A program made the position numbers and the translations under genes. The notes under the pieces were generated by a model. It worked only from the letters and a program-made list of their open reading frames with translations. It did no database searches and was not told the origin of the DNA. From Thalassobium sp. R2A62 (lineage in GTDB: Bacteria; Pseudomonadota; Alphaproteobacteria; Rhodobacterales; Rhodobacteraceae), in contig NZ_GG697169.2 in the NCBI RefSeq assembly GCF_000161835.1, positions 1,544,418 through 1,608,417 of the forward strand: a DNA stretch of 64,000 nt, given 5' to 3'. Below, piece by piece: positions 48,168 through 56,752 of the stretch (the first letter of the stretch is position 1; every line of letters begins with the position of its first letter).

Positions 48168-49460
48168 ATGCGTATATTTTTGACCTGCTTGATGTTGTTG
48201 CTCTCTCAGGCGGCCTATTCCCAAGACACGACATCAACCATTGCGGTTGGCGAAACAGTCGAAACTGATGCCGCAACCGCCGTGCGGATCAGGGACATAT
48301 TGAGCGAACTTGGGGCCTATTCCGATGTCACCGTATCCGTAAATTCCGGTGTCGTTACACTGCGAGGCCAAGTCGCCGACGCTACTCAAATCCAAAACCT
48401 GAACGATCTGGTGTCTCGCGTCGACGGGATCGTTTCAATCAAGAACGAAGTCTCGGAGACGACCGACCTCGTTGAACGCCTAGATCCCGCAATTGACCGA
48501 CTAAAGGCGCGGGTGACGCAGATGATAACCTATCTACCGCTTGCGCTGATTGCCCTGTCCGTCTTTGCCATCATTGTCGTGATCGGCTTTACGATCGCGC
48601 GATTGCGGCAACCATGGAACCGGCTGGCCCCCAATGCCTTTATCGCCGAGATCTTTCGGCAAATCGTGCGGCTCGGGTTCGTCCTTGGAGGTTTGGTCGT
48701 TGCGCTCGATATTCTCGGGGCCACCGCGCTTCTCAGCACGATCCTAGGGGCCGCGGGTATCATCGGGCTCGCTATTGGTTTCGCGGTCAAAGATTCGGTC
48801 GAGAACTTTATCGCGTCGATCATGCTATCGATCCGCCAACCGTTTCGCCCCAATGACGCGGTTGAGATCAACGGCGACGTTGGCAAAGTCATCCGACTGA
48901 CCAGCCGCGCGACCATTCTTCTGAGCTTTGATGGCAACCATATCCGCATTCCAAACGCCACAGTTTTCAAAAGCCGGATCATCAACTATTCGCGCAATCG
49001 CGAGCGTCGGTTCTTGTTCGAGATCGGCGTGGCAAGCGATGCTGATTTGGCGGCAGTCCGCACGCTGGCCACCGACACTGTTTGTGCGCTGCCCTTCGTG
49101 CTTAAGACACCCGAGCCATCCGTTTGGATTGACCGGATCGGCTATGGCGCCATATTTTTCAGCGTCACGGGCTGGGTGGATCAAACTGAAACCAGCCTTG
49201 CGCGTGCCAAGGGCGAGGCACTGAGGCTCGTCAAACTGGCAGTTGAGGCTGCGGGAATTGAAGTGCCCGACACCACCTACCGCATACAAATGCTCGGGGA
49301 CGATGCCCCAGCTGCCAAGCCCCAAGCACCCGTTTCAACGCAGGTAGAATTGACCAGCGTGACCACCCAAGCGGATGACGCTCTCGAGGTTTTGATTGAA
49401 GGCGAACGCAGCGACGGGACACTCGACGATCTTTTGCGAGACGACGGCGCAGAAGAATAG
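48168..49460 (+). CDS. BON-domain mechanosensitive channel (MscS family)
   Basis: A 430-residue protein: signal peptide (about residues 1-18), a BON domain (about 30-95, VTVSVNSGVVTLRGQVADAT), then three membrane helices ending in the pore helix region ILGAAGIIGLAIGFAVKDSV and the MscS beta domain (FRPNDAVEINGDVGKVIRLT). A C-terminal acidic tail follows. BON domains bind membranes or polymers, so the periplasmic part may sense envelope state. Stands alone before tRNA-Gln. Confidence 0.88.
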   Translation: MRIFLTCLMLLLSQAAYSQDTTSTIAVGETVETDAATAVRIRDILSELGAYSDVTVSVNSGVVTLRGQVADATQIQNLNDLVSRVDGIVSIKNEVSETTDLVERLDPAIDRLKARVTQMITYLPLALIALSVFAIIVVIGFTIARLRQPWNRLAPNAFIAEIFRQIVRLGFVLGGLVVALDILGATALLSTILGAAGIIGLAIGFAVKDSVENFIASIMLSIRQPFRPNDAVEINGDVGKVIRLTSRATILLSFDGNHIRIPNATVFKSRIINYSRNRERRFLFEIGVASDADLAAVRTLATDTVCALPFVLKTPEPSVWIDRIGYGAIFFSVTGWVDQTETSLARAKGEALRLVKLAVEAAGIEVPDTTYRIQMLGDDAPAAKPQAPVSTQVELTSVTTQADDALEVLIEGERSDGTLDDLLRDDGAEE

Positions 49461-49520
49461 CAAATTTACATTTTCGGGGCTTGAACCATCCTGCGTGATT
49501 GCGTAATTAGCGCGGGCTGC

Positions 49521-49595
49521 TGGGATGTAGCCAAGTGGTAAGGCAACTGTTTTTGGTACAGTGTACCGTAGGTTCGAATCCTACCATCCCAGCCA
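49521..49595 (+). tRNA. tRNA-Gln(UUG), CCA encoded
   Basis: Cloverleaf read directly: acceptor TGGGATG / CATCCCA, D-arm around AGCCAAGTGGTAAGGC, anticodon stem ACTGT / ACAGT with loop TTTTGGT (anticodon TTG), T-arm GTAGG-TTCGAAT-CCTAC, discriminator G at 49592 and CCA at 49593-49595. An integrase gene follows on the same strand, so the 3' end is the probable attachment site of the neighbouring element. Confidence 0.95.
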
Positions 49596-49780
49596 GCTTT
49601 CTTAGAAATACTCAAGAAAACAATGGCTTAACCTGGCCCGAAACGACCTGTGTGTCACAGCATTCTGAAACTGGGACACAGGGTGTAACACATGGCCTTG
49701 TGCGCTACGCCCAAAAGCGGCGCGATTCAGCCCGCCGAAAAACCAGACAAAAATCCAAATATCACGCCGGTCCTTACCTG

Positions 49781-51832
49781 ATGCGTAGAGGCCGGATGTT
49801 CTATTTCCGCAAACGCCTACCAACAGGACCATCAAATTCCGCTCCAAACAAATTTATCTGTCTTTCCTTGCGAACCCATCTCCCCCTCGACGCCGTGAAG
49901 CGTGCCGCAAGGCTGCTCTCGGTCTACGAGAAAAAGGAGATAGAATTCGTGGACGCCGTGACCAAAAAGAACTTGAGCCCTGAAATGACCAAAGCGGTGT
50001 TGATGGAAGCTATGCGTAGCGAATTGAGCGAGATGATCGCTGAAGAAAGCCAAGCGAGTCCGCGGTCGGATGCAGATATTGATCAACGGGTTGCGGCGCT
50101 TGAAACGGAAAACCGGCAACTGCGTCGAGCGGCACGCAACAAACAATGGGGAGACATGCAAACCATTCTACAGAAAGCCAGTGCGTTGATTTCTGTAGAG
50201 CTTCCCGACCCGCTGCCCAATGATCTTGGTCAACGTGCGAATACCCTCAAACGTCGCCTCAACGACGTAAAAATTGCCGTTGATGAGGGCGATGATGTGC
50301 GCACAGCCTGTCGAGATTTACTGACGGACAATGCTATAGAGGGTTTTGATGCTTTTGTTCAAGCTCCAGTCTCATTGGCGCAGGCAAAAGCCAAAACCGA
50401 TGAACTTTACCCGACCACATCCATGAAACGGGTCACGGCGGGTGCCTATCGCCTGCTTGAAGAGTTTCTTGGTAACGTTCCCATTTCAACAATTACAAAA
50501 GACAGACAGAAAGAGTTCTTGGGATGGGCGTCTCGACTGCCGCGCACCCAGGGCAGAGGCCATGGTAGGAACCGGCATGGGCAAGCTGGAAAAACAGTTA
50601 CGAAAGCCGAAGAAATCTCGAAAGCTGATGCAGAAGATCTTCTGGTTCTGGAGGAAGTTCGCGCCATTGCGGACGTTTCAGACGCCGAGAAGAAGGCCAT
50701 GCTGGCTGATAGGCTCGTTCCGCGCGTTACACTCGATACACTGAGGAAACATCGTGACGCGATGAATCGTATGCTCAAATCGGCAGAGGATCTCGGTGCA
50801 AATGTGCCCGTTGCAATTTCATATCGTGACATGGAAAGACACATAAAATCCCTTGCTCCGGAAGACGCGCTATATGTCCGCGCCACCAAACCAAAGATCC
50901 GTATGTCGTGGACAAAGGAACGGATTTCGATGTTGTTAAGCTCCCCAATCTACAGCGGCTGTGCGTCGGAACATCGCCGCTGGCAGCGAGGGAAACTTAT
51001 TATTCGCGATGCTGACTATTGGGTGCCACTCATTGTTCTGACAATCGGGTCACGGATTGCAGAAATTCTTCTGCTCAAGCGAAGCGATGTCCGGTTCCGT
51101 GACGGTCATTACGTATTGGCGATTGCATCGGGTGCAGACAATACTGGCAAAACAGAGGACGCAAAGCGCCTCGTTCCGATTCCACAAATGTTGATCGATC
51201 TCGGGTTTATAAAGTGGTTTCAAGCGTTGGAACAGGACCACGGCGTCCTTTTGTTCCCAGAAGCCGCCGGCCGTTCCAAATCCGGCGAGGTGAGCAGCGC
51301 CTATGGCAAGCACCTGCGTCGGATCTTCGATCACATCGGGATTGGTGATTTTGACGAGGACTTCTATGCTCTCCGGAAGACGTTCTCCAGTATGTTGAAA
51401 CGGGAGAATGTAGATGATGGTCAGCGCCAGGCAATTGCAGGCCACCGTCACGGTTCGATCATCAACGTCCATTACACCGCAAATCACATCAATGATCTGA
51501 AACACGCTGTCGACAAAGCGGATTTCAAGCTGAATATCGGTCGGAAACGGCAATATGGATTTCCAGTCATCCTGTCGTGCGATCTCGCGCAAGGCTCCAC
51601 GCTCGATATCGAAGTAATACTTGGCGATGACAATGAAGCAGAAACGATTACGGTGCGTGATCCCAGATTGGCGGACCCCCTGTTTGATTGCTCCAAAATC
51701 GGAAAACTTTCTGGCGAAGGCCTCAAGCAGTTGGTTGCAAAGCTTCGGGAGGTGACCGATTTGCGCCCACTGAAACTGCCGAAAAATCCATTAAAGCAGG
51801 CGGCATTCGAGCATTTTCAAGCGCTCGCATAG
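49781..51832 (+). CDS. Tyrosine recombinase (phage/island-type integrase)
   Basis: About 683 residues. It begins MRRGRMFYFRKRLPTGPSNS, the usual opening of large phage-like integrases with a beta-hairpin arm-binding domain. The C-terminal catalytic domain shows the first Arg in IGSRIAEILLLKRSDV, the box-II segment FYALRKTFSSML (Tyr in place of the usual His of H-x-L-R), and GHRHGSIINVHY with the His and probable nucleophile Tyr. The frame is open back into the tRNA (49535), but the protein surely starts after it. It probably inserted the DNA downstream of tRNA-Gln. Confidence 0.85.
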   Translation: MRRGRMFYFRKRLPTGPSNSAPNKFICLSLRTHLPLDAVKRAARLLSVYEKKEIEFVDAVTKKNLSPEMTKAVLMEAMRSELSEMIAEESQASPRSDADIDQRVAALETENRQLRRAARNKQWGDMQTILQKASALISVELPDPLPNDLGQRANTLKRRLNDVKIAVDEGDDVRTACRDLLTDNAIEGFDAFVQAPVSLAQAKAKTDELYPTTSMKRVTAGAYRLLEEFLGNVPISTITKDRQKEFLGWASRLPRTQGRGHGRNRHGQAGKTVTKAEEISKADAEDLLVLEEVRAIADVSDAEKKAMLADRLVPRVTLDTLRKHRDAMNRMLKSAEDLGANVPVAISYRDMERHIKSLAPEDALYVRATKPKIRMSWTKERISMLLSSPIYSGCASEHRRWQRGKLIIRDADYWVPLIVLTIGSRIAEILLLKRSDVRFRDGHYVLAIASGADNTGKTEDAKRLVPIPQMLIDLGFIKWFQALEQDHGVLLFPEAAGRSKSGEVSSAYGKHLRRIFDHIGIGDFDEDFYALRKTFSSMLKRENVDDGQRQAIAGHRHGSIINVHYTANHINDLKHAVDKADFKLNIGRKRQYGFPVILSCDLAQGSTLDIEVILGDDNEAETITVRDPRLADPLFDCSKIGKLSGEGLKQLVAKLREVTDLRPLKLPKNPLKQAAFEHFQALA

Positions 51833-52029
51833 TTCTTTCGTGAGAGAGTGTTGGCCCGGCGTGAGTTGTCTCGCCGAGCCTATCGCTGCTGTTTACATCG
51901 TCACGATGCGAGCAGCGTGACGGCGATCGATGACATATTGGCGGGCGTATTTGAGCACCTTCTTTAGAGATGTCCGGCCTCTCGGGACACTTCTCGTAAA
52001 TTCCCTGGTTTGGGATGGGGGAAGTATTC

Positions 52030-52191
52030 ATGACGAACGAAGAGCGTGATGCGATCCTCGAGATGCTTGCAAGCAAGCTGCAATCTGTTGACCCTGAAGC
52101 TGCACCGAAAAAAGCGGCGCTTGCCCGCGCAAGGCTCCCACAAAGGTGGCCGACGAACAGGTGGAAACCCATGATTTGCTCGGCACTATGA
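52030..52191 (+). CDS. Possible 53-residue small protein
   Basis: ATG at 52030 with GGGATGGGGG upstream opens a 53-codon frame starting MTNEERDAILEMLASKLQSV. The first 30 residues look helical and coding-like; the end (WKPMICSAL) does not, so the frame may be shifted or truncated near 52125. No family recognised. It ends against the convergent relaxase gene. Confidence 0.35.
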   Translation: MTNEERDAILEMLASKLQSVDPEAAPKKAALARARLPQRWPTNRWKPMICSAL

Positions 52192-53865
52192 ACCACGGGC
52201 CCGCTGACGTTGACGATCCTTAACCAAAACCGTCTTGATCATCGGTGAGAGGTCATCCGTATGCTGGAGGGCGGCGGCGCTATCTGCCGCCTTTTTGCCG
52301 TCTTGAACGCCAGTCTCAAGGTCCAAGCCGCGCTGATCACTGATATGTTCGAGTAGGTCCGCGCCGCGCCAGAAATTCCCACGCAGAACTGGGGCATCAT
52401 CGCACAGCATAGCGGCATCGACCGATGCTCGCCAAGTCGCCCTGACTTTGAGGTTCGGCATCTCATTCAGTTTTTCTGCAATATCAGCGATGTCTGAGTT
52501 CTGTGAGACTGCCCAGGCACCTGGGAAGGAGTCTACGCTCACTGGAAGGGACGCGCCGTCAGCTATGATGGAGAGGGTGTATGGCACGGACCGGCCGGCG
52601 TCTTGTTCTTGTTTGGCCATCAGCGCGGCACGGCGACGCTGTTCCGCCTCTGCCTGTTCCAGATCTGCTTCCCGCTTTGATATGCCCCAGATCTTCTTTG
52701 CAAACCTGACCAGCCAAGTTCTCGCCGGCGCGATCGCATCGCGCAAGTAGCTTCGGCGCTCGGGTTCTTTCGGAGCATTTTCGCCCCATGTCAGCCCTTC
52801 ATCAGTCTTGTCACTCGCAGGCGCATAGGTAAGCGCGTCGTCGAGGATTGCTCCGACACATATTTTGATCGATTGTACCTTGGCTTCTACGGCGGCTTCT
52901 TGTTCAGCCGCTTTCTCTTCCCGAGTAATTGCCTTGGTGACAAGGAAATCAGCCTCTCCCCGTGCCTCTTCCGCCTCTGCCAGACGCTTCTCTGCCTCCG
53001 CTTTCTTCTGGTCTGCTTCCATCGTAAGGGCCGCTGCCAGTTCCCGCCCCTTGGCAGGGGCGACATTCTCGCGCTTCAGCACTTCGCTCCCTATGATTTG
53101 TGCAATTCGTTCATCGCTCGCACGCCTGGTTCCGCGGCTCAGATCAAGACCTTTTTCGGCTGCATGGTTCGCGACGCGATCTTGCAACAGTTCGTAGCTC
53201 TTACGTTTAACCACTTCGCTCTCTGGATCGTCGTCGAAAAGCCGCGATATATCTTCTTGGCCAAACAACCTGTGTTGTGCGTGGCTCAACATCCTGCGAC
53301 CCGTTCGCCGTTCTCGATGGTCGGGCGCCACCAGAAAGACGACGTGCGGTGTTTTTTCATCGAGATCGAGGCGGGCATAGATCACCTCGTCGCCGAACTC
53401 ATCGTCCAGATATGACTGAACGAAATCGCAAAAGATCTCGACCTTCCGTGGGTCGATCGCACCATTGTTGCCGAGGAACCAAACATGCGACGCCGACAAC
53501 AAACCTTCGGTGAACGGCTTCACGTTCTTGGGATCCCAAGGCCAATCGATCACCTCAGCAAGCGCATGAGGATTGTCTCCAGCGGCTTCCTTAGCTGCCT
53601 CCAGCTCTTCGTAGTCACGCCGCCGGCGTCGCTTCTTCGCAGATGTGATACGCAGGTCAAGGTTATCATGCTGCATACGCGCGATGTGATCATCGACGAT
53701 CTCGCGGAGGTTCTCTTGCCCAACGAGAAAACGGTTCTGCCGGCTTTGTGCGAGGTCAACGTGAGAGACGTCGCCAAGGCGCTTTCCATGTGCCTCAATG
53801 GCACCGATGGCGTGATAGGTAACACGCTCATAGCGCAGGACGATGAAGTTTTTCTGCTTATCCAT
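52186..53865 (-). CDS. Plasmid recombination/mobilisation relaxase (MobV, Mob_Pre type)
   Basis: A 559-residue protein. The N-terminal part (SYxx-GAIEAHGKR-like IGAIEAHGKR) and the catalytic segment YARLDLDEKTPHVVFLVAPD match the D-E-x-T-P-H motif of MobV relaxases, although only one His of the usual H-x-H pair is present (TPHVV rather than TPHLH). A coiled coil rich in Glu/Ala/Lys (about 280-345) follows. An oriT-like site lies about 100 bases upstream of its start. It would nick DNA to mobilise the element with a helper conjugation system. No clear ribosome site precedes the ATG. Confidence 0.72.
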   Translation of the reverse strand: MDKQKNFIVLRYERVTYHAIGAIEAHGKRLGDVSHVDLAQSRQNRFLVGQENLREIVDDHIARMQHDNLDLRITSAKKRRRRRDYEELEAAKEAAGDNPHALAEVIDWPWDPKNVKPFTEGLLSASHVWFLGNNGAIDPRKVEIFCDFVQSYLDDEFGDEVIYARLDLDEKTPHVVFLVAPDHRERRTGRRMLSHAQHRLFGQEDISRLFDDDPESEVVKRKSYELLQDRVANHAAEKGLDLSRGTRRASDERIAQIIGSEVLKRENVAPAKGRELAAALTMEADQKKAEAEKRLAEAEEARGEADFLVTKAITREEKAAEQEAAVEAKVQSIKICVGAILDDALTYAPASDKTDEGLTWGENAPKEPERRSYLRDAIAPARTWLVRFAKKIWGISKREADLEQAEAEQRRRAALMAKQEQDAGRSVPYTLSIIADGASLPVSVDSFPGAWAVSQNSDIADIAEKLNEMPNLKVRATWRASVDAAMLCDDAPVLRGNFWRGADLLEHISDQRGLDLETGVQDGKKAADSAAALQHTDDLSPMIKTVLVKDRQRQRARGS

Positions 53866-54451
53866 CGGCCGGAATTACGCCCCGGCGAAGAAGGTCCAAA
53901 ATCGCGCTGCGTGATGATTAACGGTGCCTGGCGGGAAGCGCATTCTTCGATGCGCTCAAGCCTTTACTCACTATAGAGCTGAGCGCACCGGCCGCAGGCC
54001 TTTTGCTCTCAGCTCTTCCGTTCGTCGGAGCTCCACCCCAAACCCCGCCCTGCCAGTGGCCGCCTCGCAGCGGGCGTTCGAGGGGTCATCGCTCGCCACT
54101 CCCCCCTCAACTCTCCCCCCTGGCATCTCCGACAGCTCAGAGGGAAGTCGTTCCGCACTCTTCCCTCCAAGACCACCCTACTGCTCGCGCCCCACGCGGC
54201 GAAGAGAGGGGCCCTCTTCTCGACCTCACCTCCATGTAGAGCGATACAGGCGATTATTTGGATTAGAAGATCATGACCTGGCGCAAGGCCACGGGGTCAG
54301 TTTGGGCCATCTGAATGAGACCCGAACCTGACGCGTCGGCCAGAGGGCACCAATAGAGGAGCGGGTCGCTTGAGAAGAAGTCGGGTCGTTGCGAAGATTG
54401 ATGCCCTAACATCCAGAAGCAACACTGCCGCTTGTTTCAAGAGGCCGAGGG
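53866..54451. other. 586-base stretch between the relaxase and the first Hint gene
   Basis: Holds the oriT-like site (53961-54015) and then a C-rich, low-complexity run (about 54030-54180). Several open frames cross it, but none shows a family resemblance. From 54388 the sequence matches the 3' flank of the third Hint gene (57757 onward). Confidence 0.6.
53961..54015 (-). other. Candidate origin of transfer (oriT) upstream of the relaxase gene
   Basis: Read on the reverse strand: GAGCTGAG (54015-54008), a 24-base loop, CTCAGCTC (53983-53976), and then CTATAGTGAGTAAAGG (53976-53961). An inverted repeat directly followed by a TATAGTG-type nick region is the oriT plan of pMV158 and other MobV elements, and it lies upstream of the relaxase gene on the same strand. 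Confidence 0.5.
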
Positions 54452-55027
54452 CTAAACGCTCCCAGCCATATACGCGCCAAGCAGCTTGCCCTCTTTATGT
54501 TTGAGGCTCATGCGGGCGGCGGGGCCGTAGTCGTTGAAGTTGCCGTCAGCAAGCTGTGGGAAGAGCGTGAGGATCTCATCCCGTGTGGCTTGATCCAAGG
54601 CTGTCCAGCCCTGTTGGCCCGGGTGGAAGCTCTCAGAACGGCAGCCTTCAGCGTAGATAATCTCGTGGGTATCAAAAAGCATGTGGAAATACTCCACCTC
54701 ACCCCCTTCGTCACGCAGGATGGTCTGGTCATTCAGCAGAGACTTGGCTGTGGCCAGCACTTCCAGTTCGCCAAAGAGCAGTTCTGCCTGCCAGCCTTGC
54801 AGGAGCATCCGGTGCTGTGGGCTGACGCGTAGATCACGGTCATTTCCGAGAGCACCCTTGCGGATCAGGATGGGGGCAAGATCGCCTGTAGCTGCTCGTT
54901 TAGACGACCCTATCCAGCGTATGGGCTGATACCCGTGGTCCATTGTCAGTACCGTGTCGCCAGCAGCAAGCTCTTCAATCGGGCGCTCGCCTTGATCGGT
55001 CTTGATCAGGGTGCCACGGGTGAAGCA
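54452..55027 (-). repeat. Constant Hint module, copy A
   Basis: 576-bp segment encoding the shared 191 residues plus stop. By eye it differs from copy B by about 9 and copy C by about 8 amino acids, with few silent changes as well. Confidence 0.9.
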
Positions 55028-55480
55028 GACGCTTAGCGTTAGGTTTGCGTAAGGGACCAATCCAGGGTCAGCGCCCTCGTTGACCGCGGTATAAGTCAAT
55101 GTGGGGTCAAACTGACCTTCACTCACAAACCCGTAATATTGATTATTGGTGGCGGCCGTTATCATATGGATCAAAAAGGAAGGTGATCCGTCACTGGGTG
55201 TTATCCTGAACGATTCCTCAAACTCAATCTGTTGGCCCGCCAGCATTCCTGTATAGGAATCTGCTGCATCCATGCTCTGCCCAGGTGTATCGGGGTCAAA
55301 ATGATAGTCTTGGCCGTGATTGGGATTACCATCTGTATCTGTGATTGTTGCCGCGCCGTACTCGACGATTTCTGAGCCAGAAAAGCTCTCGATGTCTGAA
55401 CGGAAGGAACTGCCCGCTTCGAAGTTATTAAATTGTCCCGTGGGCAAAGTCGACAGCGTGAAAAGAGTAAAGGTAGGCAT
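54452..55480 (-). CDS. Hint-domain protein, copy A
   Basis: A 342-residue protein: a 151-residue variable N-terminal part (MPTFTLFTLSTLPTGQFNNF..., beta-rich, with DGNPNHGQDYHFDPD that may bind calcium) and a 191-residue constant Hint_2 module. The Hint starts at Cys152 in CFTRGTLIKTDQGE and has block-B-like SPQHRMLL. Such modules self-process at the N-terminal Cys in hedgehog/intein relatives. No signal peptide is evident; in this bacterial group Hint_2 proteins are usually thought to leave by type I secretion. Second half nearly identical to copies B and C. Confidence 0.85.
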   Translation of the reverse strand: MPTFTLFTLSTLPTGQFNNFEAGSSFRSDIESFSGSEIVEYGAATITDTDGNPNHGQDYHFDPDTPGQSMDAADSYTGMLAGQQIEFEESFRITPSDGSPSFLIHMITAATNNQYYGFVSEGQFDPTLTYTAVNEGADPGLVPYANLTLSVCFTRGTLIKTDQGERPIEELAAGDTVLTMDHGYQPIRWIGSSKRAATGDLAPILIRKGALGNDRDLRVSPQHRMLLQGWQAELLFGELEVLATAKSLLNDQTILRDEGGEVEYFHMLFDTHEIIYAEGCRSESFHPGQQGWTALDQATRDEILTLFPQLADGNFNDYGPAARMSLKHKEGKLLGAYMAGSV

Positions 55481-55823
55481 GGTTACAACCTGCTGATCCT
55501 ATTTCTAATTTCTGCCAAAGGTCGACCTTGATGACTGTGTGTTCGGTCGCTGTGAATTTGGAGCGTTTGGCAATCCAGTTGATTAGCATTTTGCCCAGAA
55601 GACTTGTTTAAACGGGTACTGCTACGAACATTTACGCGTTGATTCATGACTAAAAGAGGACCCAGCTCTAAGCCACGACTCTTTCGAACAGGTTAAGTAT
55701 CCAATTGGATGTAATTGGGCCTGTTACGCACTCTAAACTGTTACTTTTCAGGCGACTGTTTTCATTGAGGAAACAGTCGCTTGAAACATTAGACCGGATT
55801 GGTCACGAAGAAGTGCGGATCCA
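55481..55823. other. 343-base spacer upstream of Hint copy A, shared with copies B and C
   Basis: No gene. From 55520 to about 55770 it matches the region upstream of copy B (57290 to 57540), including GAGGACCCAGC, ATTGGGCCTGTTACGCAC and CTGTTTTCATTG. CGACTGTTTTCATTG / AGGAAACAGTCG (about 55753-55780) can form a hairpin. The promoter of copy A must lie here. Confidence 0.7.
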
Positions 55824-56060
55824 TCACCTGGAGCGTTTAAGCCCTTCGTTGACGCAGACGGCATCAGCGACTTGAACAGACATCTCTTCTGGTCTCCCAA
55901 TAGATCGGTCCCACGTAACTTGCTCTCTCGTGTAAAGTTGGCAAGTCACTGGACCCTGCGCTGTAGAGACTACGACCGGTGCTGTTTCATAGTTCACAGC
56001 ACTGAGGCATCCAGAAACTCCGAAAGCCAGCGGTATGACGAGATATTTGATTTTTGACAT
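55824..56060 (-). CDS. Small lipoprotein, unknown
   Basis: About 78 residues with a lipobox: LVIPLAFGVSGC, so a lipid-anchored periplasmic protein. The mature part (TAQGPVTCQLYTREQVTWDR) contains two Cys that could bridge. AGGAG precedes alternative TTG (56066) and ATG (56060) starts. It sits between Hint copies A and B, on the same strand. Family not recognised. Confidence 0.65.
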   Translation of the reverse strand: MSKIKYLVIPLAFGVSGCLSAVNYETAPVVVSTAQGPVTCQLYTREQVTWDRSIGRPEEMSVQVADAVCVNEGLKRSR

Positions 56061-56176
56061 GTCCAAGACACTCCTTTTTTGTTCGCATTTTTGACAGCGG
56101 CTGTTCGATTGCTGTCCCAGTTACGGTTCGTTCGGGCCAAAACTCTGACAAGCCGTGACCTGACTTAGATCAAGCG

Positions 56177-56752
56177 CTAAACGCTCCCAGCCATATACGC
56201 GCCAAGCAGCTTGCCCTCTTTATGCTTGAGGCTCATGCGGGCGGCGGGGCCGTAGTCGTTGAAGTTGCCGTCAGCAAGCTGTGGGAAGAGCGTGAGGATT
56301 TCATCCCGTGTGGCTTGATCCAAGGCTGTCCAGCCCTGTTTGCCCGGGTGGAAACTCTCAGAACGCGCGCCCTCGGCCCAAATAATCTCGTGGCTATCAA
56401 ACAGCATGTGGAAATACTCTACCTCACCCCCTTCGTCACGCAGGATGGTCTGGTCATTCAGCAGAGACTTGGCTGTGGCCAGCACTTCAAGTTCACCAAA
56501 GAGCATCTCTGCCTGCCAGCCTTGCAGGAGCATACGGTGCTGTGGGCTGACGCGTAGATCACGGTCATTCCCGAGAGCACCCTTGCGGATCAGGATGGGG
56601 GCAAGATCGCCTGTGGCCGCTCGTTTAGACGACCCGATCCAGCGTATCGGCTGATACCCGTGGTCCATCGTCAGTACCATGTCGCCAGCAGCAAGCTCTT
56701 CAATCGCAACCTCGCCTTGATCGGTCTTGATCAGGGTGCTGCGGGTGAAGCA
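56177..56752 (-). repeat. Constant Hint module, copy B
   Basis: 576-bp counterpart of 54452-55027, nearly identical at DNA level over the last ~450 bases of the gene. Confidence 0.9.

Noticed and set aside
53924-54331. 135-codon forward frame in the C-rich stretch
   Set aside because: Low-complexity Ser/Pro/Arg composition, no ribosome site, overlaps the oriT-like site.
54461-54475. Possible attR: TCCCAGCCA matches the tRNA-Gln 3' end and recurs at the end of all three Hint genes
   Set aside because: Only 9 bases match, and the sequence encodes the conserved C-terminus (YMAGS) of the Hint module; best explained by chance.
54452-55480. Hint module as an intein interrupting a host protein
   Set aside because: No extein continues after it, and no homing endonuclease domain is present; the constant part ends the protein in all three copies.
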